DNA from: Salvator merianae
Taxonomy: Eukaryota > Chordata > Lepidosauria > Squamata > Teiidae
Direction of reading: 5' to 3'
NCBI GenBank assembly: GCA_003586115.2
Contig: QVOM02000042.1
Location: forward strand, 72,151,447 to 72,215,446
DNA: 64,000 bases
Shown: piece after piece, positions 54,196-64,000 of the stretch
Position numbering within the stretch: position 1 is the stretch's first letter
How the letters are laid out: every line of letters starts with the position of its first letter
The notes under the pieces: model-generated
Databases searched by the model: none
What the model was told of the DNA's origin: nothing
What the model saw: the letters and a program-made list of their open reading frames with translations, nothing else
Program-made: the position numbers and the translations under genes

Positions 54196-54560
54196 ATATC
54201 TTTTTAAAAATATTTTATTATCATAAATATTAATCCAATTACATATCCAAAGGTTTTCACATAAGAAAAAGTCCTCAATTATATAATTTCCTTATTACTT
54301 CTACCCCACTCTCCTACCCTCCCACCCTGCCAAGATCATACATTCCACTGGAAGATCCAATTCATCTTCTGTATCAGGTCTTTGCTCTCCGGGTTTGTTT
54401 CGATATATTGTTTAATCTCCATCCATTTCTCCTTTGTGATTTGATTCCCCTCCATTCTTCGTAAATTATACTTTTCTTTATTCGCGTTTATTAATTGCCC
54501 ACACGCATTTGACCTCGGTGTTGCAAGAGAGGACACCAATCGCTTTTTGAATACAATTTA
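54196..54560 (-). mobile_element. Possible retroelement 3' end with short ORF
   Basis: A minus-strand open frame (54539-54336) gives a Lys/Glu/Asn-rich peptide containing ITKEKWMEIKQYIETNPESK; it ends shortly before an AT-rich stretch reading as a 3' UTR with an A-rich end. The look is that of a LINE C-terminus, but I cannot name the family. Confidence 0.3.
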
Positions 54561-54861
54561 TGTTAAGTTTTTTTAAAAAAGAAAACCACCTTTCAGTATG
54601 TCTGTGACCTTCCATTGTTACAGATATATACGATTCAAATAATATTTGGACATAAAATTCTTTGATACCTTAGAACTGTAGGATGTGTCATGGGCTGACA
54701 TGAAAAGGTAACAAATGCTATATTTATTTAACCTGGGTAAAATTGGGTCCATAAAAAAATGAATCTTCCTGTTTCAATGAGATTATTTAACCCTGACACA
54801 TTGGAAATCAGGGCCGACTTCCAGCAAATCCAAAAATGGAAGACAACTTTTCTCTCTGTTT

Positions 54862-55130
54862 AGTTTATTAAATTTTTATACTGCCCACTGAAATCTCAGG
54901 CTAGTGAGCAAATTAACAGATAGGAACAAACATATTAATTTCATAAAATTCCTTAGCGTAAAGTTCAGAGTAAAAACATAAACTAACCATGCATAAGCCT
55001 AAAATCAAAATAATAAAAATGTAACTAAAAACAACTAAATTTAACATCCTAACAAGAAAAGTCAATAGGTGAATAGTACTGGGCAAAGTGCTTAATAAAA
55101 GTAGCCTCCAAAGACCAAAATGAAAATATA
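54862..55130 (-). mobile_element. L2-like LINE tail, first part
   Basis: TTTATACTGCCCACTGAAATCTCAGGC... followed by an A-rich stretch to AAGTAGCCTCCAAAGACC matches the 3' UTR pattern of the LINE at 16190-16330. It appears to continue at 55885-55985, beyond the interrupting elements. Confidence 0.5.
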
Positions 55131-55144
55131 TTTGTTTTTTAAAC

Positions 55145-55295
55145 CATGTAAAGTGCTAAAACTTGATGTATTTCCTGGGAGAAATACTTGGCTGTTTTAA
55201 TACTTTCTTTTTAATCTTGTTTTTAAATTATAAACTGCTTTGAGATTTTTTTAAGATGAAGAAGTAGTATAGAAAGGTTTTTAATAAATAATTCA
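55145..55295 (+). mobile_element. LINE tail fragment (L2-like), plus strand
   Basis: TTAAATTATAAACTGCTTTGAG followed by TAGTATAGAAAGG and TTTTTAATAAATAA matches the terminal motif of L2-type squamate LINEs (..AACTGCTTTGAGA..GGTATAGAAA..AATAAA). Confidence 0.5.
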
Positions 55296-55487
55296 GGCTT
55301 GTTTCTCCTGATGGTGCCCGAATAAGTCAGATATTCTTCTGACAGTAATAGAGTCAAACCAATATTAGTCTAATCAAAATTTTATTACACTCCAGAAACC
55401 CAGAATAAATATAATGTGTTTCTGTGTGTATATTCATGAAAATGAGTCTGTTCAAATCAGTAAAACTACATATTCAAAGAAATATTC

Positions 55488-55647
55488 AAGAATTTCTCGG
55501 CAGAATAACAAGGTTGCTTCCTTAGTTATGCACTGAGCAGCACAGATTTAAATAACGCTGTGAGACACCTGTGAGTTCAAGGGTGGGGCTCTCTGAGCCC
55601 TATATGAACAGGTCCGGCGTCTCTCCCTCTCCTTTTCTGCCCGAAAC
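55488..55647 (-). mobile_element. Partial LTR copy, broken by the assembly gap
   Basis: 160 bp nearly identical to part of the solo LTR at 56607-57081 (from AAGAATTTCTCGGCAGAATA to TCTGCCCGAAAC), same orientation. The portion corresponding to the LTR's terminal 156 bp (U5 side) is absent or replaced on the left; the U3 side disappears into the N run. Confidence 0.8.
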
Positions 55648-55847
55648 NNNNNNNNNNNNNNNNNNNNNNNNNNNNNNNNNNNNNNNNNNNNNNNNNNNNN
55701 NNNNNNNNNNNNNNNNNNNNNNNNNNNNNNNNNNNNNNNNNNNNNNNNNNNNNNNNNNNNNNNNNNNNNNNNNNNNNNNNNNNNNNNNNNNNNNNNNNNN
55801 NNNNNNNNNNNNNNNNNNNNNNNNNNNNNNNNNNNNNNNNNNNNNNN
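55648..55847. other. Assembly gap (200 N)
   Basis: Exactly 200 N, probably a placeholder of arbitrary length. It begins inside an LTR copy, immediately before the GC-rich section present in the other copy, so unresolved repeat sequence is the likely cause. Confidence 0.98.
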
Positions 55848-55884
55848 AAACGTGAGTGGGCCAAGGAAGAAACAAACTTTCACT

Positions 55885-55985
55885 TAGGGAATGCCTACAT
55901 AAAGAGATAAGTCTTTAATACCTATAAGTTGTGAGTGTAGGTGCCTCATGAACAGCAGAGGGGAGGGCATTCCCAAGAGAAGGTG
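55885..55985 (-). mobile_element. L2-like LINE tail, second part
   Basis: GAATGCCTACATAAAGAGATAAGTCTTTAATACC followed by GGGAGGGCATTCCCAAGAG resembles the next part of the L2-type 3' UTR (as near 16300-16400), in the same orientation as the piece at 54862-55130. Confidence 0.45.
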
Positions 55986-56606
55986 AAATAAAACTGAAAC
56001 ATAAAAGAACTGGAAGTAACTCAATTCATAAGACACTCTTTGGGAACAGAAGTGAACTAGACAATCTAGAGATAAACCAAACTACTGTCAATTTCCTGTG
56101 CACTAAACAAAAGATATTAGAACAAGGAAACAAGAATTCCAGAGTTCTTGCATAAACTTAGAAAAAAGAAAGGGAAAAAAAACACAAGCTAGAATTTCAG
56201 TGACTAAGGCCAAAATGGCAATTAATATTATGACTCTAAATTAATCAAAAATAATTTACTAAACATTACTCTGAACTTTATAAATGTGGGATAAGTAATC
56301 AAACCAAAATTCATGAATTTCTTTGCAAGATTCCAGTTAAATCCATATTGGGGAGGATAGGAATAAATTAAATAGTGCAATAATTATAGCAGAAATAGAT
56401 CAAGCAATTAAGCATTTAAAACCAAATAAATTGCTAAACCTAGATGAATTATCAGTAGACTTCTATTTACAATTTTATAAATTTATATTTTCTATATTTG
56501 CACACTTTATTTAATAGAATTATAAATGGTTTGGTCTAATACAGTAGTAATTGCCAAGCCAGAAACCCATCTGATCCAAATAATTTTAAACCAATCTCAT
56601 TATTGA

Positions 56607-57081
56607 TGTAATGTCCCAGGCAGGCATCCAAATCAGCAAGCTAAGTAGCTCGTGCGGCCAAGCAGAAGTGTCCGAAGGGAAGAGGCAGAAACTTTATCAA
56701 ACAGTCCTTTGTCGAAGCCGGTAGATCAGTCAGGAATTCAAACAGACAGCAAGAATTTCTCGGCAGAATAACAAGGTTGCTTCCTCAGTTATGCACTGAG
56801 CAGCACAGACTTAAATAACGCTGTGAGACACCTGTGATTTCAAGGGTGGGGCTCTCTGAGCCCTATATGAACAGGTCCGGCCTCTCTCCCTCTCCTTTTC
56901 TGCCCGAAACCGCGCATGTGGAGGAGGAGGTGAGTCCACGTCCAGATCACTCCCAGCCACAGCATTCTCAGCTGCATCTGCCAACACAGCCGCCTCATTC
57001 ACCCCCTCATCCTCCCCTTCGCTTGATTCAGGCTCTGGAGGAGGTATTCCCTGCAATCGGCTTGACCAACGAGGCATCACA
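56607..57081 (-). mobile_element. Solo LTR (475 bp) with 5-bp target duplication
   Basis: On the minus strand it starts TGTGATGCC and ends GGGACATTACA (TG...CA ends with the short inverted repeat TGTGATG/CATTACA). The same 5 bases, ATTGA, flank both sides (56602-56606 and 57082-57086), and removing the LTR rejoins the L1 reading frame. A TATA-like TTATTTAAG lies near 56820. Typical of a solo LTR left by recombination of an endogenous retrovirus or LTR retrotransposon; no internal genes are present. The U3 part is open for about 90 codons, which is probably incidental. Confidence 0.88.
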
Positions 57082-57231
57082 ATTGAATCAAGACCAAAAT
57101 TATTTATAGCATTATTAGCATTCAGATTCAACATTAAGTTCCTGTATGATCCTCAGAAACAATTTGGACTCTTTAAAAACAAATTCCTAAACTCATCAGA
57201 TTCATCCCTAACATTCTTGATTATTGTAAAC

Positions 57232-57449
57232 CAGTGGTCCCCAACCTTTTCTGCGCCAGGGACCGGCTTCAAGCAAGACCATTTTTTCATGGCCCAGCAG
57301 GGCGGGATGGGGGTGGGGCAGGGCGGGATGGGGGTGGGGCAGGGCGGGGCTTTGCAGTGTTTAGTGCTGGTCTGTGGTGGTGCTGCGGACCGGCAAAAAA
57401 ACCCCAACGGCCCGGTCCTGGTCCGCGGACCGGTGGTTGGGGATCCCTG
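57232..57449. mobile_element. hAT-type non-autonomous transposon (218 bp) with 8-bp target duplication
   Basis: Ends CAGTGGTCCCCAACC and GGTTGGGGATCCCTG are inverted repeats. TTGTAAAC (8 bp) flanks both sides at 57224-57231 and 57450-57457. The interior is GC-rich, with GGGACCGG and GGTCCGCGGACCGG motifs and a tandem 21-bp duplication (57300-57341). Inserted in the L1 remnant. Confidence 0.92.
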
Positions 57450-57659
57450 TTGTAAACAACATTCTCAACTATTAGCATTTATTACACTAGATGCATGCAA
57501 GGCTTTTGGTTGTTTAGAAAAGCTCTTTATACTTCACATGTTCAAAAAATACGAACCTGGTGAACAGTTTCTAAGTGAAATAGAAAAAGTGTATAATAAA
57601 TCCTCAGCAATTATTTCAACCAACCAGGCATTGTGGAGCCACACCGTACTCTGATCTTT

Positions 57660-57830
57660 GGTTAACGAAACAGATGCCTCTCCCCTTTCAGACATTGCTA
57701 AATGCTGTTTTAGTCAATTCATTTTTAATTGTGTTTTATATTGGGTTATTGTAACCCACCCTGAGACCTCTACATATAGGGTGGTATAGAAATATTAATC
57801 AGTAAATAAATATTTGGCAGTCATAACCAG
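57660..57830 (+). mobile_element. LINE tail insertion inside the L1 remnant
   Basis: TTGTAACCCACCCTGAGACC..., AGGGTGGTATAGAAATA and AATAAATA are the typical 3' terminus of an L2-like squamate LINE or its SINE partner. It separates the L1 RT core from the L1 C-terminus. Confidence 0.6.
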
Positions 57831-58399
57831 AATGTAAAACAAAAGAAAGTAATAACACTCATGTTAGCAGCTTCCAGATTGACTCTAGTAAATTTTTTGA
57901 AGGCTACCTTAAATTTAAATATATGGTATGATAAGTTATGGTATGTCATGTTTATGAAACTCTCCTATATCATATATGGGGATAAATGCAAGAATATCCT
58001 TGAGAAATCTAGTACAGCATGGAGACAGTTTATGAACTGTATTTTACAGTCAATTTACAACATAGTGATCCCTTCTAAGTATTTGGGAAATGTATTAATA
58101 TTCAGATTCCATAATAATTGTTGATATTATTTTACTATAATTGTTTCTTTTCTTTATCTCTGTTATCAATATTGTATCTTTTCAAACTAATTGCTTTAAA
58201 TAAATCTATTTTTTTTTAAAAGAAAAGAAAATATGGAAAGGTTTTTCAAAACCTTAGATGTGTTGAGAGCACACTGCAAACTGCTATAATAAAGTAGAAA
58301 TGGGTTCCAAAGCAAAATTATAATCTATGTCTATGAACAGCGATTTCTACTTCTGAGATAAGATAGTTTATGGCAATTACCCATTATTTGCAGTTTTTA

Positions 58400-58810
58400 T
58401 GTACTGGGGTGCCACTGACAATGACCTATGTGCCTATAATTATGTAGGCATGTAGTTCTGCTCTTAACTGTACAGTCTGCATCTGTGGATCCAGAGCAAG
58501 CAGAGGCTGGTCCCGATCTATTCTGGACCCTGCCCCTGTGCCAATCCCAAAACTCACATGAACTTTGGAACCAGCCCCAATAGCCACGAATGAATGTTCT
58601 TGGCCTCAGAGCCCCCAGGGGACCCATTCTGGCAGTGCAACAAGGCATGTCCTTGACCAAGTATGTTGGTAGACCTCTTTATCAAGGTTACCAGTATTTC
58701 AGATTTAAACCAGACCAAGCAGGGCCTCTGTAGTTCGCATCGGTGTGCAAGAAGAGGACCAGGGTCCAGACTTGAGGTAAGTGCAGAAACACCTATAAAT
58801 AAGACTAGGG
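58400..58810. mobile_element. Diverged GTAAGTGCAGAAA-ended DNA repeat
   Basis: Ends GAGGTAAGTGCAGAAACACC, the reverse complement of the GGCCTTTCTGCACTTA-type start seen at 14685, and has GCATCTGTGGATCCAGAGC and CCCATTCTGGCAG stretches. Probably another old member of the hairpin family; left end unclear. Confidence 0.35.
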
Positions 58811-58819
58811 GTATGTTCA

Positions 58820-59495
58820 GACACATAATTTGGGGGCATTTATTTCCATAGGAAAGACTTTTTGTGTTTAGTTTTTTAAGATGCCTTAGATTCAGAAAAC
58901 TAGCTAGGTGTACGGATGATAAAGAAGCCAAAGGTGTGCTGAAAGGGAAATATCAAATTGTAGGGAAACTGAATTGATTGACTGGTATTCTCAGGAACGG
59001 TGCCTGATAAACTGAGACAAATAGAGGAAATAAGTGATAGGTCTTTTTGACAAAGTGAAAATCACGAAATCACAAAGTTCATGTGCATCCACCCAATGGT
59101 TATTAAAAAGCTAATATAAGAGATTATAAACCTCCTAACAAAACATGCAGGTGGCTGCTAGGCTTGGCTTCCACTGGCAAAAATTGGAAGGTGCCCAGCA
59201 TAACTTCAAATTTTAAAAATGGCTCAAGGGCGGACCCAGGAAATTACAGGTTTTTCATCTTACTTTCTTTTCCAGGGAAGATAATGGGAACCATAATTAA
59301 TGATAAAAATCACTGAACAAGTAGCAATGCAAGCCTTGTTCAAGCATAGCTAACCTGATTTCTTTAAGGGAAAATCCTGTCTTACTAATCTTATGGAATT
59401 TTTGACTGCATCCATACACATGTGGATACCATTTGCTTAGGCTTTAAAAATGTTTGATAACATCTCTCATCAAATACTCCCCCTGTCCTTTTATT
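58820..59495. other. Intergenic DNA, nothing recognised
   Basis: AT-rich sequence without a gene, structured RNA or classified repeat visible to me. Confidence 0.4.
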
Positions 59496-59499
59496 CTAG

Positions 59500-60045
59500 G
59501 GTCATTTCTGCATGGGGCCTTGATTGTTATTAAGGGCTTTCGTGGTCATCTTCTGGGCCTCATCAATCTACACCTTAGTGTGGATCTGTGAGGTCATGCC
59601 TCCCACTGGTACATTCTGCCTGCATTAGATTGAACATAATCCTGATCAGGGAGGGCCAGATTGGGAATACCAGTAGACTTGATTAGGCATGTCTACCAGT
59701 GGTCCAGTGGGCCTTGATCCCAAGCAAGGAGGCATGCCATGCAGATGGCATTCCTCCATGTTCAGAACTACCAAGTGATGTATTTGGGGTGTGTGCCAAA
59801 GCATGCTGCCAAAATGCATTCCTCAGTGGCTCCGAGGTTAGCGACTTTCACTTCTAGCTCTCGGAGGCTTTGGGGCCCAGCCCAAAGCTTGTGCAAGCTT
59901 CTGGCTGTGACATGGGTTGGTGTGGGCCAGCACCATTATGCAGACAGCGTTGATCCATCCCATGTCTTTCCTTGGTCAGAATGAGCAGGCCTGGCTGGTC
60001 CAGATCTACTAATTCTGATCACTGACAGGGCTTATGATTACTTAG
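59500..60045. mobile_element. Hairpin-family DNA repeat (relative of 46075-46515)
   Basis: Starts GGTCATTTCTGCATGGGGCC and shares ordered blocks with the repeat at 46075 (GTGGATCTGTGAGG..CCTCCCACTGGT, then CCATGTTCAG..CTACCA, then CTCCGAGGTTAG..CGACTTTCAC). Right end near CTGATCACTGACAGGGC. Confidence 0.5.
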
Positions 60046-60149
60046 ACAGATTCTCTTGTGGATAAATAAGTACCTAAAGAAGAGAAAGCAGAGGTTAGGA
60101 GTAATGAGCAATCAGTATAATAAGTAGGGTTCTCCCACACTTCTCTTCT

Positions 60150-60395
60150 GCAACTGATGCTTCAAAAGATATTTATAAGTGATCTGGAGTCAGGCATGAG
60201 CTGCATAATAGTCAAGTTTGTTGATGATACCAAATTTTGTAGGGTAGAAAAAAAAAAATGGGTAGGACCCTGCAGAGCTCCAAGCCAAGATGATTTTTGC
60301 AAAATGAAGGACTGGGTCTCAAAATGGCAGGTTCTGTTGAATATAAACAAATGTAATGTACTGTACATTAGAAGAAGTTTTATTAAACAATCATG
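60150..60395 (+). mobile_element. CR1-like LINE reverse-transcriptase fragment
   Basis: Plus strand: FISDLESGMSCIIVKFVDDT then a WVSKWQVLLNINKCNVLYI block, matching the F-x-DD catalytic motif (FVDDTK near 60214-60232) and the downstream W..KWQM.FN..KC.V..I block of CR1/L2-type RTs. A poly-A slip (60248-60258) interrupts it. Too short to be active. Confidence 0.75.
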
Positions 60396-60699
60396 AAGCT
60401 AATGGAATCGATTACAGAACAAAACTTCAACATTGGGAGAAAAACTGCAGCACATCAAGCAACATAGCATCTTAGCCAAGACAATAACTGCAGCATAAAA
60501 ATGTATCCTGCAGTGAGGATTATTTACTGAAGTATGGCAAGGCAACAGTATTTTGGTGGTTTGGCATTTAAACAGCAAAGTAGCAGTATCTTTCCTGGCT
60601 TGGTCATGTGGATCTATTACAAGGTATGGAGGAGAGAGAAGGGATTGCTTGAGATGAGGAAAAAGAAGCAAAACACCTATCAAGTCAAGCACTCTCAGC

Positions 60700-62260
60700 T
60701 GTGCAGGTGAACCTAAAGTGAGGTCAGTGCTATACTGGCTTTAGCAACTGGGTGGCAAGTGACAAGGTTGGAAAAGCTTACCACTTACTAACAAACTCCT
60801 CTGCCCTACTACCCCTAATGGCAATGAATTAGCCTAAATCCCTTTCCTAGCCTGGCCAAGTGATTTCTAGTATCAACTGGTGAAGGTGGAAATGAATTTG
60901 GCCCCCACTAGAATCGCCACCATCCTTTTAGCTCCCAAACATAAACCTTCATGTTTGTTGCTATTGAGTGGTGGATGATGATGGAAAAGGGGGCTTTGTA
61001 CCCTGGGGTCTGAGGTGACTCTCTGAAGTGTCAGGACACTTAAAGGTGGCTCAGGTACCCTCAGCTTGTGGTGAAATTTGACCCAGTTTGCTGGTTTGGC
61101 TTGTCTGGAATTCAATGATGTGGGGTTTGAACCTCTCCACTGACTCACAATTTGCTTCAGCTCCCTGCTGCAATTGCTCCAACTTTCCTCGCCACTTAGA
61201 CACTTTTGACCTAAGTTGTTCCACTATCTGGAAGTCCCAGAAGCATTGTTGGCAATTTAGGGGAAATTGCTCATCTCTACATCCTCTATAGAACTCTGGC
61301 AGGTTTGGGGTTAGCTGTCCACAGGCATCTCTTTGCCTAAGCAAGGCCAAGACCTGAGTCTGCAGTTGGATCACAGCAAAGCTTCCTTGGCTCTCCTCAG
61401 GCCATCAGTAGGACTGCCACTACCCACTGGACCTTTGGGTGTTCCCTGTTGGACTAGTCTCTACGGATATACCATGCAAGATCTCTAGCTCCTCAGATTC
61501 TACCCTTGGATGCCAAGTGGTGACACCTTCTAAGACACTAACTCAGAAGCAGAAAAAGGTCAGGTGATATGGATTGGAGAGTGTAACAGTGGGGAGAGGA
61601 AGAAGACAGCTGACAGGCAGGGGGAGAGAGAGAGAGGACTGTTAAGAAATGATAGAGAAGAGCTGAATGAAGATGCAAGAGTAAAGATCAAGCCAAAGGA
61701 GATTTTGGAAGATCAATGGCAGTTTCAGTCCGGTGATTTGGGAAAAAGAGCAGAAAACTGACTGAGGAAGGCAGCAGAGATCCGAGTAGGTGTGTGAAGA
61801 AAATGACTGAGAGGAAAGTGTGGAGGCTTATTTCCTTCTGACAGAAACTGACTGAGATCAGTGGGTTTGAAGAGAAAAAAACACATATACTTATCAATAG
61901 AAGTCCAGAGGGGGAGAAAGCTGTGGACTGTGACTGTATTTTCCAGAACCAGCAGCACAAAGGAAGAGAACAAGCAGTTCAAGATTCTGGAAGAAGAGGG
62001 AATGTTTGTGTTAGAATCGTTAAAGGTTTAACCATTATTAGTATCTTAAAACCAAATTAGATTAAGTAATATAGACAGGAAATATGGATGAGAGAGTGCG
62101 TGAGTGGGAATAAGAGAATAGATATGAAGGATAGTGATGTAAAGTTTATGTACTAATAAAACTGATTGTTCTTTTTGTGCAGTGGCGGTGCTCATCTTAT
62201 CTATTGGGGAAAGTCTGACTGCATATAAATGAAGCCTTGACAGTGACATATAGTGAAAAG
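60700..62260. mobile_element. Unclassified block, possible LTR-retroelement remnant
   Basis: A minus-strand open frame (61374-61051) has heptad-like Leu/Gln content (LQTQVLALLRQRDACGQL..., VEQLRSKVSKWRGKLEQLQQ) that could be a gag-like coiled coil. Next to it, 61540-62250 is a purine-rich stretch with AATAAA at 62155-62160, resembling an LTR. The two readings imply opposite orientations, so the call is weak. Confidence 0.3.
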
Positions 62261-63600
62261 GCCTTGTTGGCAATGGAAGACACACAGAAAAAAATATAGG
62301 AACAGAAAAATAAGCACACAGACACAGGGCTCTGGACCTTTTTGTACTGTGGTATCACTATTACTGTCTATGGGTGAGGGTGAAGGGGACTTCTATAGTA
62401 GAGAGGCTAACAGAGTCACTCATCTGGGGCAGCTTGGTATTCCATTCTGTATAGCCCTAATCCCATACGTGAAGACGTAGTTGAAGTAGTTTCCAATGTT
62501 TTCACTTGCAGCTACTAGCGGTCACAATACCTATATAGAGTGGAATAATGCCTTGCACCAAGTATGCCTGTTGGTACACTAAGCACTATACAATAGATTG
62601 ACTAAAAAACTCTGAGCGATGAGCAAGTGTTTGCTTTCCCACCTTCATTCTTCTGTTACTGCTGGTCTCAGGCTAAGGAAGGAGGGAGGGTTACATTTTA
62701 AACATGTTTTAAGCATATTCTCTGTATTTTATATTTTGTTGTGACCTTCGCTGGGACTTTTTGGTGATGGATGGGATATTAATTAATTAATTAATTAATT
62801 AATTAATTAAAATAACAGCTACTGGCACCAGCAGTCCCCTTTGTGCTCAGCTATTGAGCCTGTCTTCCAGTTGCCAGAAACAGCTATACAGTTCAGAGTG
62901 GGAGAGCCAAGAACAGGCTTCTTCCCATCTCCAATTCTAATTGTTGTTTCAGACAGCCTTTGGCCTCCTTTTTCTCCCAGAAGCGAACTATTTGAGGAAG
63001 GGAATTGGTAGTCAGAGACAACATAACAGCTCCAAGGAGCTAGTAAAGAACTGCAAGCATCTGTGACCTATAAGAGGCCCTTTCTGTAATAATAGCCAAT
63101 TAGGAAACACATTCGCCTTGAAGTTTCTCTTGATGCCAATCATGTTCAGCTTTAGGTGCCAGCTGAAAGCACCCTTTCAAAGCAGCAAGATTTTCATTTC
63201 AGAAAACTAACAAATATCCTACTTTATTATTGATTTTACCTTTTTCCTTCTGTTTCATATGTATAAGTTAGTTTTAGAATAACAATTTGTGGTCTTCGAC
63301 TAAGGGTAGTATATAAGTTTATAATTGTCTTCTTCATCATCATCTCATTCTTGGTTACAGAGGGAAAGAAACAGCATCTGTTTCTGAGACAAGTTTTGGG
63401 CAAACCATTTGTCAGTATCCTGTCTCCAATCCCAATATTTCTCTCTTCTCTCAGTTAGCCTCAGGGGATAGGGGACCAAAGTTTCCCATCGTTCCCAGGA
63501 AACATTGAAGAGAAAGGATTTCATGTCAAATTTCACAGAACAGGGCATGATTCTTATGTTCCTATTTGTTCTCTGTTGTAATTCCTTGAAGGAGAAGATA
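62261..63600. other. Intergenic DNA, no gene seen
   Basis: No coding exon of a neighbouring gene recognised. Contains an ATTA/TTAA tetranucleotide tract at 62777-62811. SLC44A1, expected further right by synteny, is not visible. Confidence 0.5.
62777..62811. repeat. (TTAA)n microsatellite
   Basis: About eight uninterrupted copies of the self-complementary unit TTAA. Confidence 0.9.
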
Positions 63601-63641
63601 TAACATTTTTTTTCCTTTTTTTTTTTTTTTTAAAGAAAAGA

Positions 63642-63677
<36 letters not shown>
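63642..63677. repeat. (GCT)12 trinucleotide repeat
   Basis: Twelve perfect GCT units (CAG on the other strand) directly after a poly-T/A-rich stretch. Not within any recognised coding exon. Confidence 0.95.
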
Positions 63678-63764
63678 AATGACAATCTAAGGCAACCAAA
63701 AGGATTTGAGTTCAAATATAATTCAATTCTATATGTATATTTGAGGGACAGACAAAATACAATG

Positions 63765-63767
63765 CAT

Positions 63768-63803
<36 letters not shown>
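63765..63803. repeat. (CA)n microsatellite
   Basis: About 19 CA units, flanked by GCATGCA motifs on both sides, which extend the alternating purine-pyrimidine tract. Confidence 0.95.
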
Positions 63804-63805
<2 letters not shown>

Positions 63806-63904
63806 GCATGCATGCAGCACATACGCTCACAAATTTCAGAGGGGAAAAAAAAGTTTCAACCCTTCATCCTCTAGACTGAAAACACAAAAACATAAGAGAA
63901 GATA

Positions 63905-64000
63905 GGAAAAGTCCTGCTGGATCAGGCAACAATCCATCTAATCCAGCACCCTTTCTCACACAATGGTCCCCCAATTGCTTTTGGGCATTCCCAAGGAAAA
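63905..64000 (-). mobile_element. LINE 3' end, cut by the window edge
   Basis: AGTCCTGCTGGATCAGGCAAC, ATCTAATCCAGCACCC and CAATGGTCCCCCAATTGCTTTTGGGCATT match the start of the LINE terminus at 46590-46690, same orientation. Continues beyond the window. Confidence 0.7.

Larger units (their letters stand above)
55990..58235 (+). mobile_element. L1-type LINE ORF2 remnant, interrupted three times
   Basis: Plus-strand fragments match L1 ORF2 in the right order: ...KQKILEQGNKNSRVLA (about 56100-56155), FTKHYSELYKCG (about 56250-56290), a K-L-K-P-N-K-like helix (about 56400-56470), SDPNNFKPISLL (about 56570-56605), FITLDACKAFGCLE (57478-57520), FLKATLNLNIWYDKLWYVMF (C-terminal region, 57880-57960), then an A-rich tail near 58195-58232. 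Frameshifts and stops are plentiful. Interrupted by a solo LTR, a hAT element and an L2-like tail. Confidence 0.82.

Noticed and set aside
56811..57134. 107-codon minus-strand frame rich in Glu/Pro, suggestive of a retroviral protein
   Set aside because: It runs across the U3 part of the solo LTR into the L1 flank and crosses the duplication, so it cannot be one gene.
57217..57654. 145-codon plus-strand frame joining the hAT element to L1 RT residues
   Set aside because: It is an accidental fusion: the first half is transposon DNA and the second is degraded L1 ORF2.

Overview
This window is vertebrate nuclear DNA, almost certainly from a squamate reptile (most likely a lizard). It is AT-rich and intron-dominated. 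It carries a squamate-type repeat mix: a BovB/RTE LINE fragment, L2-like and CR1-like LINE 3' ends, an L1 ORF2 remnant, tRNA-derived SINEs, hAT-type and fold-back DNA transposons, and a solo LTR. No bacterial or viral gene organisation is present. Nearly all short ORFs are chance ORFs, so the annotation rests on spliced exons and repeats.

One gene can be read from end to end: FSD1L (fibronectin type III and SPRY domain containing 1-like), on the minus strand. I resolved 13 coding exons. The ATG is at 51693, inside a CpG island; the stop codon ends at 9671. All 12 introns have GT...AG borders and every exon phase joins correctly. The assembled protein is 497 residues: an N-terminal coiled coil, a COS-like segment, an FN3 domain and a C-terminal SPRY domain. 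One exon is only 23 nt long (28869-28891). A 3' UTR of about 3 kb runs to an AATAAA signal at 6619-6614.

Layout: 1-6.6 kb is intergenic DNA downstream of FSD1L, with a CR1 3' end, fold-back elements and SINE pieces. 6.6-9.67 kb is the 3' UTR. 9.67-51.69 kb is FSD1L. Intron 1 (13.7 kb) holds a BovB fragment, a multi-palindrome element, a LINE 3' end, a SINE and a CR1 3' end. 51.36-52.02 kb is the CpG-island promoter. 52-64 kb is intergenic DNA upstream of the gene, with a nested stack of transposons at 54.9-58.2 kb that includes a 200-N assembly gap. From vertebrate synteny I would expect FKTN to the left and SLC44A1 to the right, but I see no coding exon of either.

I did not find a convincing new biological system. 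The items most worth a second look are the run of perfect palindromes at 40.87-41.22 kb, long fold-back repeats inside FSD1L introns (one 148 bp from a splice site), the 23-nt microexon, and the layered L1/LTR/hAT insertion whose sister LTR copy runs into the assembly gap.
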